Source: Parapristionchus giblindavisi
Taxonomy: Eukaryota; Nematoda; Chromadorea; Rhabditida; Diplogasteridae
Direction of reading: 5' to 3'
Length of the DNA: 64,000 nucleotides
Assembly (NCBI GenBank): GCA_943737045.1
Contig: CALSFV010000024.1
Coordinates: 1,052,406 to 1,116,405, forward strand
The translations under genes were made by a program, and so were the position numbers. This document shows, in pieces, positions 49,301 through 59,839 of the stretch. The number at the start of each line of letters is the position of its first letter. Position 1 is the first letter of the stretch. The notes under the pieces were generated by a model. That model searched no databases, was not told the DNA's origin, and saw only the letters and a list, made by a program, of their open reading frames with translations.

Positions 49301-50624
49301 AATCGATAATTTGGGTCAACTTTTTGTCTGAACTGTATACCGCCCCTAGGGACTCTAACCATCAAATATGAGTCACCTAGGATGATTTTGAAACCTTGTG
49401 CCATGCCCCCGCCGACGCCCCGCCGCTGTAAGGGAGAGTGCGTTTTAAGAGGCCGTTTGCGTAAAAGTCGAACAAGGGTTGGCACAGGCCAAAAATTTTA
49501 ATACCCTCAAAACTTGTGTACAGGGGTTATCGACCTCGCTGATGAAGATGTGCATAGTCATTTTGGCTTTAGTGGTACCGCAACGCCTGGGCGTGATTAT
49601 GGTATAATCACGTTTTCAATCCGTTCTCGGTCCATGGTAGAGCTAGAGGTAAGAAAATTTGGCTCCTGGGACAGAATTCGATGGCGATGATGGCTGTCTA
49701 CTTTATTTGTTTTGAAAATTTTCCAAAAGGTCGATTATTGGAAATTTTCATTGAGACGGTTGCGAGCCTAGCGAGTATGACAGTTCGAACCGAGGATTCC
49801 AACGATGTATTTTGAGCCCTTATCTCCGTCGAGAAAGCTTTCATTGGCTCGATATAATGATGTGCGCCTTGCAAGAGTTCTCTCTCAATTCCGCACGCTA
49901 TCTCGCACTCACGAGAGTGGCGAGAGAGCGTGCGGAAATGAGAGAGTGGAGAGGGAGCGCGCGGCATTGAGACGTAAACAACTCCTGATGCTGACGCAGA
50001 TCATTATATCGAGCCAATGAAAGCTTTCTCGACGGAGATAAGGGCTAAAAATATATCGTTGGAATCCTCTCGCCACGCCGGTTCGAACTGTCATACTCGC
50101 TAGGCTCGCAAACGTCTCAATCAAAATTTCCAATAATCGACTTTTTGGAACATTTTCAAAACAAATTAAGTAGACAGCCATCATCGCCATCGAATTCTGC
50201 CCCAGGAGCCCAATTTTCATAACTCTAGCTCAACCACGGATCGAGAACGGCTTGAAAACGTGATGCTACCGTAATCCCGCCCAGGCGTTGCGGGACCACT
50301 GGAGCCAAAATGACTATGCATATCTTCATCAGCGAGGTCGATAACCCCTATACACAAGTTTTGAGGGTATTAAATTTTTTGGCCTGTGCCAACTCCCCAG
50401 ATTTGTCCGACTCTTACGCAAACGGCCTCGTAACAATAACATTTCTCTAAATAGATCAAACTATAAGCATTGTAGGCATATCTACGCCTCCAAATGGCGC
50501 TTCTCCCCTCGGCGGTTCTTCGTTTTCACTCGCGTCGCGTCTCGCAACCGCGGGCGTCTCCACATCCGCGCCAACGACTCCATCTGGCTCGCGTGCGATG
50601 CCTACCGTTCCATCCGTTCTGTAA
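34342..50624 (+). CDS. arr-1: Beta-arrestin (ARR-1 orthologue)
   Basis: Seventeen exons join in frame: 34342-34418, 34792-34822, 35094-35154, 35515-35660, 38018-38155, 43577-43671, 43891-44026, 44344-44421, 44695-44774, 44863-44938, 45010-45077, 45213-45270, 45514-45618, 45790-45938, 46092-46164, 46292-46367 and 50476-50624 (TAA). The product is 531 aa. Arrestins bind phosphorylated G-protein-coupled receptors at the plasma membrane, end signalling and drive endocytosis. Family hallmarks are [39 protein letters not shown] (phosphate-sensing region), LDKEMYYHGE and [20 protein letters not shown]. Residues 425-429 LIQLD fit the clathrin box, and [10 protein letters not shown] (448-457) fits the AP2-binding helix. 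The remaining ~74 residues are a Ser/Thr/Pro-rich tail, longer than I recall for nematode arrestins. The last exon lies beyond a 4.1 kb transposon-filled intron. Orthology is confident; the start at 34342 is chosen by frame only. Confidence 0.95.
35661..38017. other. arr-1 intron 4, no nested gene seen
   Basis: A 2.4 kb intron of mixed composition. It contains short repeats of CTACGGTAGTC around 36120-36175 and dispersed CTCTCT/GAGAGA tracts. No TIR element with target duplication or nested exon chain recognised. Confidence 0.55.
38156..43576. other. arr-1 intron 5 (5.4 kb), simple repeats and small MITEs
   Basis: The largest arr-1 intron. It holds CT-rich DNA at 38320-38600, a GA-rich tract at about 41097-41220, a CT-rich tract at about 42225-42290 and a small MITE at 42714-42828. 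A partial relative of that MITE begins near 41872 (AAGGCACATCCTGAGTTAAT). The open frames here are unsupported by splice sites or family patterns. Confidence 0.55.
42714..42828. mobile_element. 115 bp TA-flanked MITE, TIR AAGGCACACCCCGAGCT
   Basis: Ends AAGGCACACCCCGAGCT and AGCTCGGTTTGCCCCTT are inverted with mismatches, and TA flanks each side (42712-42713 and 42829-42830). The centre has GCTCTGG..CCAGAGC pairing and GAGAGAGCG. Very short and non-autonomous; inserted in arr-1 intron 5. Confidence 0.7.
47437..48486. mobile_element. Nested hAT-like element with 8 bp target duplication
   Basis: The octamer ATCGGAAT is repeated exactly outside both ends (47429-47436 and 48487-48494). The left end CAGGGGTGTGCAGCAAC and the right end GTTGCCGCATACCAATG are inverted with four mismatches. 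Subterminal regions are rich in TTGCCG/CGGCAA motifs, as is common in hAT elements. No intact transposase frame. Part of a related copy is at 61658-62240. It contains a further insertion at 47728-48064. Confidence 0.88.
47728..48064. mobile_element. TTAA-flanked tRNA-bearing MITE, second copy
   Basis: AGGGGGACTCCCGTGAATAT follows TTAA at 47724-47727 and matches the complement of the right end of the element at 9646-9959; similarity continues through the interior to TTCGCGGGCCTTCAAG near 48064. The right end is diverged, so its target duplication is not visible. On the minus strand TTAGTGCAGTGGTAACTC (about 47952-47969) and GGTTCGAATCC (47915-47925) form a tRNA-like A/B-box pair. Confidence 0.75.
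49448..50430. mobile_element. Fold-back element, TIR GAGGCCGTTTGCG, abutting arr-1 last exon
   Basis: Arms of several hundred bp are inverted copies: GAGGCCGTTTGCGTAAAAGT on the left against ACTCTTACGCAAACGGCCTC on the right, and GTTATCGACCTCGCTGATGA in both arms. TA lies near each end (49446-49447 and 50431-50432). It begins at the border of the TTAA element and ends 45 bp before the last arr-1 exon. The inner part pairs around TTTCATTGGCTCGATATAAT. Sequence like its end recurs at about 63050-63070. Confidence 0.78.
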
Positions 50625-52791
50625 TCGATGTTATCGATTGATTTGCCATTTATCGATTGGTTTACTTCACATTGATCGTTGAGTGGTTTTTGTATGGTCG
50701 ATGATCTACCGACCCTAAACTAGACTTCTTCTGTGCGATTTTGAGCTCTACGATCGATTAAATTTTCTATCCAGCATTTTGATTAGTTAATCAATAAGCC
50801 CGTTTGATCCAATATTTTTCAAACTTAATACTTATCCACTATTGATTGGTTTTACTGATACAGTAACTGCAGTTAATTACCATTCCCTTCATAGCTCTAT
50901 TTCGTATACATCTCTAGAACTTTTCCGATTATCGATTGATTGTGTTCTGTCTTTTATTTTAAACTCCCGTAATAAATTGGTGATCGGGTCCGTCTAAAAA
51001 CTATAAATAATACTTCCATCGTTTACCATCCCCTCACTCCTTCGCTATATTGAGATTATTTCTATTGATTGCGCGGCTAATCGATAACAGTCAGCAGCTA
51101 CCGTATCCTAGAAATATTCATCATAGAATTGCCGCTTTGAGAAATAATAACGCTTCATTTATACATAATAAAGTATCGCCTAGACTCTCATGCTTCAATT
51201 ATATCGGTTTTCACATGAAAAAAATGTACGATTTTGATATTTTTATGTTCTTTCTCGAGATATTCACAACGATGTGGAAATAAATATGTATTTATTATTG
51301 TACATATTAATGAGATCGAATCAATGCACATCAACATTTTCTTTACTTCAGAAATATTAAATTAAACTTTTCTAGAAAAAAATATGAAAGATTCGTTATT
51401 GATTCCTTACATATTTCTGACATAAAACAGATTTAGATTATATCGTCCTAGAAGTCTTCCTCAACTGTTGGAAGACCCGAATTGAAATGTAAGGATGAAT
51501 TTACGAAGAAAGGTGGTCCAGGCTTTATGAACATTGTAAGAAACGCTGAACAATGGAACCACGTAATGTCACTATAGTAGTACTGCATATCCGACGATCC
51601 ACCTTATAGTTGATATAGATTAAGTGTACCATGTAAATGTAAAATGATACAACATTACAAGATGTCTCGAAAGTGATACTATTGACTCCCTATGCATCAA
51701 CAGTGATATCGTACATAACCAACTCCACCACTTACAAACACAAAATCTAATCTGACCTCGCAATAAGTGTATCACATCATAGGGAATTCTACGGCCATTG
51801 TCCAAAAATGACCACGTATCATTGGGAAACGCCCATTTGGTCTTTGAACTTTCAGTCTTCAGGGAATTTGTAGCATACCTACCGATAATATTTCATCATC
51901 AAAACTTCAGTTCGCCGGTAGAACATCGATACAAGACAAACAAGTAAGCAATTATTGGAATAGAATTACCGCATCGTTTAATTACATGGTCTGTTGAGAA
52001 AGTCATTTTGTGATTGAAACCATTTATAGTGGGGGCGATAAAATAAGAAGAAACGAAGAGAATTGTATCAGTTAAGTCACAGTATAACATTACTAATACG
52101 AGAACTAAAGCAGAATAGATTCGAAATTGTTTTAGATGGCCTAGATTGGATTGTGTTATTTCGTATATATTCTTAAGAACAGCAAATGAAATGAAATATT
52201 TATTTAAAATATGGTCTGCCAAGCTTGAAAGCATGTGCAATTGAAGGAAATGATGATGAATCCACAATATTGATCTCCCCGGGGTCGCCAACGAGATCAA
52301 TAGTAGATATTCATTCAAGTAATACTTCAATATATAAACGATTCCGATTCCTTGATATCTAGAATGATAACCATTGATTCTGTAATCAAATAATAATATT
52401 TAAATAATTAATTGAATCTAAAATAACTCACCACATCAATAAAAGAGCAATACGGTATTCGTGAAATCAGCGAAAATATTACTCCATCCGTATCTAAATT
52501 GTATACCATTATAGAATTGTATAAACTTAAATGCATTAATATTCTAGAGTAACCTGCCAGCATTCTTCATTATTCATATATGTTCTATGCACTTAACATT
52601 GTACGACTGCTTGAACTATCATTAAAAAAATAAACCTGATATGGTAGATCATTAATATTACAAAGACAAAGGAAGAGATGCGAGATAGTGTACAAATATC
52701 TCGGATCTCTTCCAATGAAAAATCGATATTCAAAGACGTAGTGTTACATGCGAATGAACATCAACGAATACCACAACAATAAATTAATTAA
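50625..52791. other. Intergenic DNA downstream of arr-1
   Basis: Candidate arr-1 poly(A) signals AATAAA lie at about 50971 and 51168. No second gene was recognised. A minus-strand frame at 51899-52330 (143 codons from its ATG) has several hydrophobic stretches but no recognised family, partner exons or conserved motif, so it is left unassigned. Confidence 0.45.
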
Positions 52792-54283
52792 GACACCGGC
52801 TCAGTAAGACTCCCGGTAGTGCCGGACATCGACCTCACCGATTTGGCTCAAAATTTTTTTGTGGATACCCCCATGGCCCCCCATCACAAAATGGGTATTC
52901 ATTTGGGCTGGGTCCTTGAAACATGAATGTGGCGGGTTCTCGAAATTTGAAAACTCGATTTTCACCAAAAAAAAGTGGAGCGACCTAGGTTCAATGTTAG
53001 TGTCGATTAATTACAAGTATGCCTAGACAACAAAAATTCGCTATAGGACGGTTCGGATATCCGATCGCAAACTGATTTTTTTACCTCCTCAAAACACATT
53101 AAAATTAATTAAAATTTTAAATTACAAAATCGCACAACTATTTTTGCCTTATCTTATAGAGCAAAAAATTCCGCGTCGAATGAGGCTAAAAATAGAAAAA
53201 TCGATGACCCCTATTTTGAGAAAAATGGGCCTGACCATGACTCGATAATATTTTTGTTTTTAAAACCCCTCATGTTTGTACTCATATTGAAGAGCCCGTC
53301 GAGTAGAACAACCTTCATGTTGAACGTTTTATCTGAAACTCATATACAAGAGAGTTTCACACGTTTTCCTGCAATTTTGAGTAAAACGAAAATGAAATAT
53401 TTTTAAAACAAAAAAGCGCAGTCCAATTTTTGCATCATCTTATAGAGCAAAAAATTCCGCGTCGAATGAGTGTAAAAAATAAAAAATCGATAGACCCCTA
53501 TTTTGAGAAAAATGGGCCTGACCATGACTCGAAAATATTTTTGTTTTCAAACCCCCTCATGTTTGTGCTCATATTGAAGATCTTTTTGAGTAGAACAACT
53601 TTCATGTTGAACGTTTTGTCTGAAACTCATGTACAAGAGAGATACACACGATTGTGCAAAAAAAATTTTTTTTTCGCTTAACTCAAAATTGGTCACAAAA
53701 TCGTGTGTATCTCTCTTGTACATGAGTTTCAGACAAAACGTTCAACATGAAAGTTGTTCTACTCAAAAAGATATTCAATATGAGCACAAACATGTGGGGG
53801 GTTGAAAACAAAAATATTATCGAGTCATGGTCAGGCCCATTTTTCTCAAAATAGGGGTCTATCGATTTTTTATTTTTTACACTCATTCGACGCGGAATTT
53901 TTTGCTCTATAAGATAAGGCAAAAATAATTGTGCGATTTTGTAATTTAAAAATTTAATTAATTTTAATGTGTTTTGAGGAGGTAAAAAATCAGTTTGCGA
54001 TCGGATATCCGAACCGTCCTATAGCGAGTTTTTGTTGTCTAGGCATACTTGTAATTAATCGACACTAACATTGAACCTAGGTCGCTCCACTTTTTTTTGG
54101 TGAAAATCGAGTTTTCAAATTTCGAGAACCCGCCACATTCATGTTTCAAGGACCCAGCCCAAATGAATACCCATTTTGTGATGGGGGGCCATGGGGGTAT
54201 CCACAAAAAAATTTTGAGCCAAATCGGTGAGGTCGATGTCCGGGGTCACTGGCTCAACCCTCGAATCTTACCGAGCCGGTGTC
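52792..54283. mobile_element. TTAA-flanked fold-back element, TIR GACACCGGCTC
   Basis: Ends GACACCGGCTC and GAGCCGGTGTC are exact inverted copies with TTAA on both sides (52788-52791 and 54284-54287). Arms of about 330 bp pair closely (CCCATGGCCCCCCATCACAA in both). The interior has a block with TTATAGAGCAAAAAATTCCG present twice directly (offset about 286 bp) and once inverted, giving mirror-image open frames of about 80 codons on both strands that are not real genes. Probably a piggyBac-type non-autonomous element. Confidence 0.85.
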
Positions 54284-54342
54284 TTAAACAAGTCATCATA
54301 CCTTACCATTGTGGAGGGGGGGGGGCAACGCAAAAAATTTTC

Positions 54343-54545
54343 ATTTTGGCCCGGCCGGGCACTTTGCATGCATGACAACCAGTTATATTTGCATATTTTC
54401 CCGCGATCAATCGCACCACTTTCATTTTAATTTAATTTGCATATTTGGGATCCGTCGACGGATCCAATTCATTTTCAATTTTCATTTTCAGCATAGCAGT
54501 CCAATGCGCAGCAGTCCAAACCCAATCCACAGATCAGAGATCAAG
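54343..54545. repeat. Direct repeat, left copy (pairs with 59840-60010)
   Basis: GGCCGGGCACTTT, then TTATATTTGCATATTT, ATCCGTCGACGGA and CAGCATAGCA, recur in the same order and orientation at 59840-60010. The two copies bracket the mariner/satellite complex. Confidence 0.7.
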
Positions 54546-54679
54546 AAAAATATAAATATGCAAGCACAAAGAAAGAGTAATAAAGAATGAGAAAATCATC
54601 CAAATCGGAGAGAAAAAAATTAAAACGGTCGCAAAAGGGTCTCATTTTGCTACATTTTTACAGGAGATCCGTGATAAGT

Positions 54680-55640
54680 CTTTGTGCATTTGGTAGTACT
54701 GTGTTTGCACTTTTGTTTCTCGCTTCGTTTTCAACGGAGCTCTCTGTAGTGTTGCATATCACTAACTAGTGTCCCCACCTACACAACCCACAGAACCATA
54801 GATTCAGACTTCTCTTTAATGATGAGTATGCCTCGCCTGTTTGTCAAAAATGAAAATCTAGTTCTAAAGTCCAATTTGTTCCCGGCTCTCTCTCGCCTTA
54901 ATTTAACCAATATCAATCAACACCTAGGTTAGGTGTGTCGCACATATGTCCCCTCCAATCATACGCTGGCCAATTGCTTGCATACATTTAAAATCTGAAA
55001 TTATATTATAAAAGAGAAGAATGATCATCTCGGAAATTTGAGCAGCGCTTCTTGTCTTAAAGAAGTGCGATCCATGTGATACCCGTCGATAAATGTCAGC
55101 CACACTTGGATCATCCACACCCATTATTTCATTAGAATTAAGGAATCTTTAAAAACCCAAAAAGTTGTGTAGACCAATATTTGTCATTTGACTGAAATTT
55201 GAATAAAATCGCGGATTGGGACCTCTACCTCTTTTATTTTTCTAAAAAGAACAAGCGCCTGAGTTGACAATCTGGTAGCTAGATTGAAGAGATGGATCAT
55301 TCGCAATAACAGTGTGCATATTAGCCAGTGAATTTGAAACTAAAATCGATCACTAAACCTGAAAACATCAGAAAATGGAGATGCTGTGTGTTCAAAGAAG
55401 TTTGAAAGAAGCTAATGAATTGCATGCGTATAGATGAGGTCACTGGTTTAATCGGGGACCTCTATTGTAAACAACTACAAGATTTAAAGCCATAGCTCTC
55501 ATCGCCACAGCGGTATCAAATGTTTCTTCTTTACGGCTCCTGTCGAACTGACAAAATTCAAATTGTTATTTTAAGACAGCCAAATTTTTCTGGCGCATAC
55601 TACCTGTTTCTCCTTATTCTCCGGACCTTACTCTCTCGGG
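54680..55640. mobile_element. Mariner-like element, truncated copy
   Basis: Starts with ATAAGTCTTTGTGCATTTGG, the inner part of a mariner end, and continues as a homologue of 15170-16120 and, inverted, of 58428-59400. The terminal TTAGGTTG is missing on the left and the other half is absent on the right, where a 321 bp tandem duplication begins. Frames are broken. Confidence 0.78.
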
Positions 55641-55644
55641 TCGA

Positions 55645-56350
55645 CACTTCTGTTCATGTCAAACTGTAATCTTGTGTTGATTCCACAATGCCCTAAGTAC
55701 AAAAGTAGCTTTCACTCTGATAAGACAAACACAATACCTCACGTGAAAAATTTTCTGCTAAACCCAGCGTGTCATATAACAAACGAAAGAGCAAAAAATT
55801 CTGAGTATTTTGCACGTTCCCATGTTGAACAACGGCCACTTCAGCCGAATTAACAAAATTGAATTATGCATTTTTGGCATTAAAGAATTCGTGACACGTC
55901 AATATTTTATCGAAACTTATCGTAGCATATACCACGTGAAAGAGCAAAAAATTCTGAATAATATACACTTCTGCTCATGTCAAACTGTAATCTTGTGTTG
56001 ATTCCACAATGCCCTAAGTACAAAAGTAGCTTTCACTCTGATAAGACCAAAACAATACCTGACATGAAAAGTTTTCAGATAATCCCAGCGTGTCATATAC
56101 CAAACGAAAGAGCAAAAAATTCTGAGTATTTTGCACGTTCCCATGTTGAACAACGGCCACTTCAGCCGAATTAACAAAATTGAATTATGCATTTTTGGCA
56201 TTAATGAATTCGTGACACGTCAATATTTTATCGAAACTTATCGTAGCATATACCACGTGAAAGAGCAAAAAATTCTGAATAATATACACTTCTGTTCATG
56301 TCAAACTGTAATCTTGTGTTGATTCCACAATGCCCTAAGTACAAAAGTAG
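55645..56350. repeat. 321 bp tandem duplication, 2.2 copies
   Basis: TGTTCATGTC at 55651 recurs (TGCTCATGTC) at 55972 and again (TGTTCATGTC) at 56293, an exact 321 bp period twice, with nearly identical sequence. The third copy stops after ACAAAAGTAG. Within each unit the motif GAAAGAGCAAAAAATTCTGA appears twice. The open frames in it repeat with the unit and show no gene features. Confidence 0.92.
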
Positions 56351-56362
56351 ATTACTGAAGAT

Positions 56363-56935
56363 CCTGAAGATTACGGTAATCATGTTCAGATTTCGTTAGT
56401 GAACGAATATCGATAGATCAATCAATCAATACCTTCTGTAAATGGTATATATCGATTTTCCTCACTTTTCGTAGTCGTCCTCGTCTCGGCGCGTCCTCCA
56501 CCTGAAGATTACGGTACTCATCTTCAGATTTCGTTAGTAAACGAATATCGATAGATCAATCAATCAATACCTTCTGTAAATGGTAAATATCGATTTTCCT
56601 CACTTTTCGTAGTCGTCCTCGTCCCGGCGCGTCCTCCACCTGAAGATTACGGTAATCATCTTCAGATTTCGTTTGTGCATTAATATCGATAGATCAATCA
56701 ATGAATACCATCTGTAAATGGTAACTATCGATTTTCCTCACTTTTCGTAGTCGTCCTCGTCATGGCGCGTCCTCCACCTGAAGATTACGGTAATCATCTT
56801 CAGATTTCGTTTGTGCATTAATATCGATAGATCAATCAATGAATACCTTCTGTAAATGGTAACTATCGATTTTCCTCACTTTTCGTAGTCGTCCTCGTCA
56901 TGGCGCGTCCTCCTCCTGAAGATTACGGTAATCAT
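56363..56935. repeat. 138 bp satellite array
   Basis: CCTGAAGATT occurs at 56363, 56501, 56639, 56777 and 56915, a constant 138 bp spacing. Each unit carries the near-palindrome GATTACGGTAATC, TCGATAGATCAATCAAT and CACTTTTCGTAGTCGTCCTC. Units differ at few sites. Further copies occur at 57096-57377 and 59417-59640. Confidence 0.93.
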
Positions 56936-57095
56936 CATTAAAGAGAAGTCTGAATCTATGGTTCTGTGGGTTGTGTAGGTGGGGACACTAGTTAGTGATA
57001 TGCACCACTACAGAGAGCTCCGTTGAAAACGAAGCGAGAAACAAAAGTGCAAACACAGCACTACCAAATGCACAAAGACTTATGGCACAACCTAA
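56936..57095. mobile_element. Mariner-like right-end fragment inside the satellite
   Basis: This 160 bp piece matches 59257-59416, including ACTTATGGCACAACCTAA at its end. It replaces part of a satellite unit, and satellite sequence resumes directly after it with TACATGAATATCGATAGAAT. Confidence 0.85.
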
Positions 57096-57377
57096 TACAT
57101 GAATATCGATAGAATAATCAATGAATACCTTCTGTAAATGGTGAATATCGATTTTCCTCACTTTTCGCAGTCGTCCTCGTCCCAGCGCTTCCGCACCCTG
57201 AAGATTACGCCAATCATCTTCAGATTTCGTTAGTGCATGAATATCGATAGATCAATCAATCAATACCTTCTGTATATGGTGAATATCGATTTTCCTCACT
57301 TTTTGTAGTCGTCCTCGTCTCGTCGCGTCGTTGTCCTGAAGAATAAGGTAAAGGATAGTCTTCAGATATCGTTACTA
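57096..57377. repeat. 138 bp satellite, diverged copies
   Basis: About two units of the satellite at 56363, including CCTGAAGATT at 57197 and CACTTTTTGTAGTCGTCCTC. It lies between a mariner fragment and a mariner-like element. Confidence 0.85.
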
Positions 57378-59416
57378 TTAGGTTGTACCATAAGTCTTTG
57401 TGCTTTTTGAAGTACACATTCAAATTAAAAAAAATTGTCCAAGATACAACGCATTTGCATGGACGGGTTATACAGTACAGCCCGATCTCCTTTTGTACAC
57501 GAGTGCCACTGCGGCGCGCAGAGGCGCTCATTTGCGCTCATCACTTATTTCTGCGAGTACTGAATACTTTTCGATTCTCAAAGCCTTAATCATGAGTTTC
57601 CGTCATGAAAAGTTGTTTTAATGACTAAATAAACTGAGACAAAATTTTTATTAATGAGAAAAAACAATTAAAAGTCAAATCACACTGGTCCGAAAACGAT
57701 GGGTAATTATTTACTGGAAAGGTATACTGTAATATTGCTCATCGATCGCACGATCGCCGTAAGATATTTTTCGAAATGTACAGTACCCATCGTTTTCGGA
57801 CCAGTGTGATTTGACTTATAATTGTTTTTTCTCATCAATAAAAATTTTGTTTCAGTTTCTTTAGTCATTAAAACAACTTTTCATAACGGAAACTCATGAT
57901 TAAGACTTTGAGAATCGAAAAATATTCAGTACCCACATAAATAAATGATGAGCGCAAATGAGCGCCGCAGGGCGCCGCAGTGGCACTCGTGTACAAAAGG
58001 AGATCGGGCTGTACTGTATTAAGAGGCAGCACAGATATTCCCTATGTAAATCAAATTACGATTTGCGTACACTGCATCAATATGTGATTTGCATTTAATA
58101 TCGATGCTCCGGACAAGCTCCAGAGTGGAAATCAATCGCGCTTTCTTTAAACTACAGTATGATAGTTCGTCAATTCGTGGTGGGATAAAATTTCACTTTC
58201 GAACATTTTCGGCATTTCAATCAATATATTTATGGGAAACTCTTCCTTTAAGGATGAATTTATTCGCTGTTGTCGTTGGTGACTCCTTGCTATGATCCAG
58301 CCACACAGTGGGCTCAATGCTAGTGGAAGGGCTTGGGTTATTGTGCGAACTTTGAGGACAACCACTTTTCGATATCTTGTTTGTTCTTAAAATTTTTATT
58401 GACTAAATCAAGTTGGGCGCCTTAACTAAAGTAGCGACCCGAGAGAGTAAGGTCCGGAGAATAAAGAGAAACAGGTAGTATGCGCCAGAAAAATTTGGCT
58501 GTCTTAACATAACAAGTTGAATTTTGTCAGTTCGACAGGGGCCGTACAGAAGAAACATTTGATACCGCTGTGGCGATGAGATCTATGGCTTTAAATCTTG
58601 TAGTTGTTTACAATAGAGGTCCCCGATTAAACCAGTGACCTCATCTATACGCATGCAATTCATTAGCTTCTTTCAAACTTCTTTGAACACACAACATCTC
58701 CATTTTCTGATGTTTTCAGGTTTAGTGATCGATTTTAGTTTCAAATTCACTGGCTAATATGCACACTGTTATTGCGAATGATCCATCTCTTCAATCTAGC
58801 TACCAGATTGCCAACTCAGGCGCTTGTTCTTTTTAGAAAAATAAAAGAGGTAGAGATCCCAATCCGCGATTTTATTCAAATTTCAGTCAAATGACCAATA
58901 TTGGTCTACACAACTTTTTGGCTTTTTAAAGATTCCTTAATTCTAATGAAATAATGGGTGTGGATGATCCAAGTGTGGCTGACATTTATCGACGGGTATC
59001 ACATGGATCGCACTTCTTTAAGACAAGAAGCGCTGCTCAAATTTCCGACATGATCATTCTTCTCTTTTATAATATAATTTCTGATTTTAAATTTATGCAA
59101 GCAATTAGCCAGCGTATGATTGGAGGGGACATATGTGCGACACACCTAACCTAGGTGTTGATTGATTTTGGTTAAATTAAGGCGAGAGAGAGCCGGGAAC
59201 AAATTGGACTTTAGAACTAGATTTTCATTTTTGACAAACAGGCGAGGCATACTCATCATTAAAGAGAAGTCTGAATGTATGGTTCTGTGGGTTGTGTAGG
59301 TGGGGACACTAGTTAGTGATATGCAACACTACAGAGAGCTCCGTTGAAAACGAAGCGAGAAACAAAAGTGCAAACACAGTACTACCAAATGCACAAAGAC
59401 TTATGGTACAACCTAA
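57378..59416. mobile_element. Mariner-like element with nested fold-back
   Basis: TTAGGTTGTACCATAAGTCT at 57378 and AGACTTATGGTACAACCTAA ending at 59416 are perfect inverted ends, flanked by TA (57376-57377 and 59417-59418). Removing the 544 bp insert at 57473-58016 leaves about 1.5 kb homologous, in inverse orientation, to 15131-16401 and 54680-55640. The frame containing DDPSVADI (58954 on, plus) is conserved among copies. No intact transposase frame recognised. Confidence 0.85.
57473..58016. mobile_element. Nested TA-flanked palindromic element, TIR CAGTACAGCCCGATC
   Basis: Ends CAGTACAGCCCGATCTCC and GGAGATCGGGCTGTACTG are exact inverted copies, flanked by TA (57471-57472 and 58017-58018). 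The two arms pair almost along their full length of about 250 bp, with a loop near 57740. No coding capacity. Confidence 0.9.
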
Positions 59417-59640
59417 TACATGAATATCGATAGAATAATCAATGAATACCTTCTGTAAATGGTGAATATCGATTTTCCTCACTTTTTGTAGTCGTCCTCG
59501 TCTCGTCGCGTCGTTGTCCTGAAGAATAAGGTAACGATCTTCAGATATCGTTAGTACATGAATATCGATAGATCAATCAATGAATACCTTCTGTAAGTGG
59601 TGAAATATCGAATTCCTGACTTTCGTTGCCATGCTCGCGA
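59417..59640. repeat. 138 bp satellite, right-hand copies
   Basis: TACATGAATATCGATAGAAT directly follows the mariner end, exactly as at 57096. One to two diverged units follow, ending near GGTGAAATATCGAATTCCTG. Confidence 0.8.
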
Positions 59641-59839
59641 TGGACAGGGATACGGTATTTGCAAAGAATTTTGTCGCAAATTTGTCATTAAAATTAAACC
59701 TGATAAGACAGATCATTAGTTATTCATTGTCGTTCAATTGATAATCGAATAACATTTACATTCTGGTATACCCACCTGCCAGTTCCTCTTTTAAGGGGAG
59801 GGTCCAATCGCAACGCATTTATTTTTAACTTTAAGAACC

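Larger units (their letters stand above)
46525..49444. mobile_element. TTAA-flanked fold-back element in arr-1 last intron
   Basis: Arms of about 620 bp (46525-47150 and 48806-49444) are inverted copies. Shared landmarks are GGGGGCATGGCACAAAG, CCTAGGTGACTCATATTTGA and AACGCCCAAACGCCGACGC. TTAA borders both ends (46521-46524 and 49445-49448), suggesting piggyBac-type transposition. Each arm contains a B-box-like GGTTCGAATCC (46995-47005 plus, 48954-48964 minus). A TA-flanked element fills the loop. No transposase frame. Confidence 0.82.

Noticed and set aside
51899..52330. Minus-strand 143-codon frame with hydrophobic stretches, chemoreceptor-like at first sight
   Set aside because: No seven-helix pattern, family motif or upstream/downstream exons could be found; an open frame of this length can occur by chance in AT-rich DNA. 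Left unassigned.
53430..53922. Two similar ~80-codon proteins on opposite strands
   Set aside because: They are the two arms of one inverted repeat in the TTAA element; similarity follows from the palindrome, not from two genes.
56363..56935. CRISPR-like array of regularly spaced repeats
   Set aside because: The whole 138 bp unit repeats, with no variable spacers, and the genome is eukaryotic; this is satellite DNA.
58954..59154. 66-codon frame with MGVDDPSVADIYRR, also near 54924 and 15590, as a mariner transposase start
   Set aside because: The frame is shared because the repeats are copies; I could not match it to the mariner helix-turn-helix or DD34D core, so it is not called as a gene.
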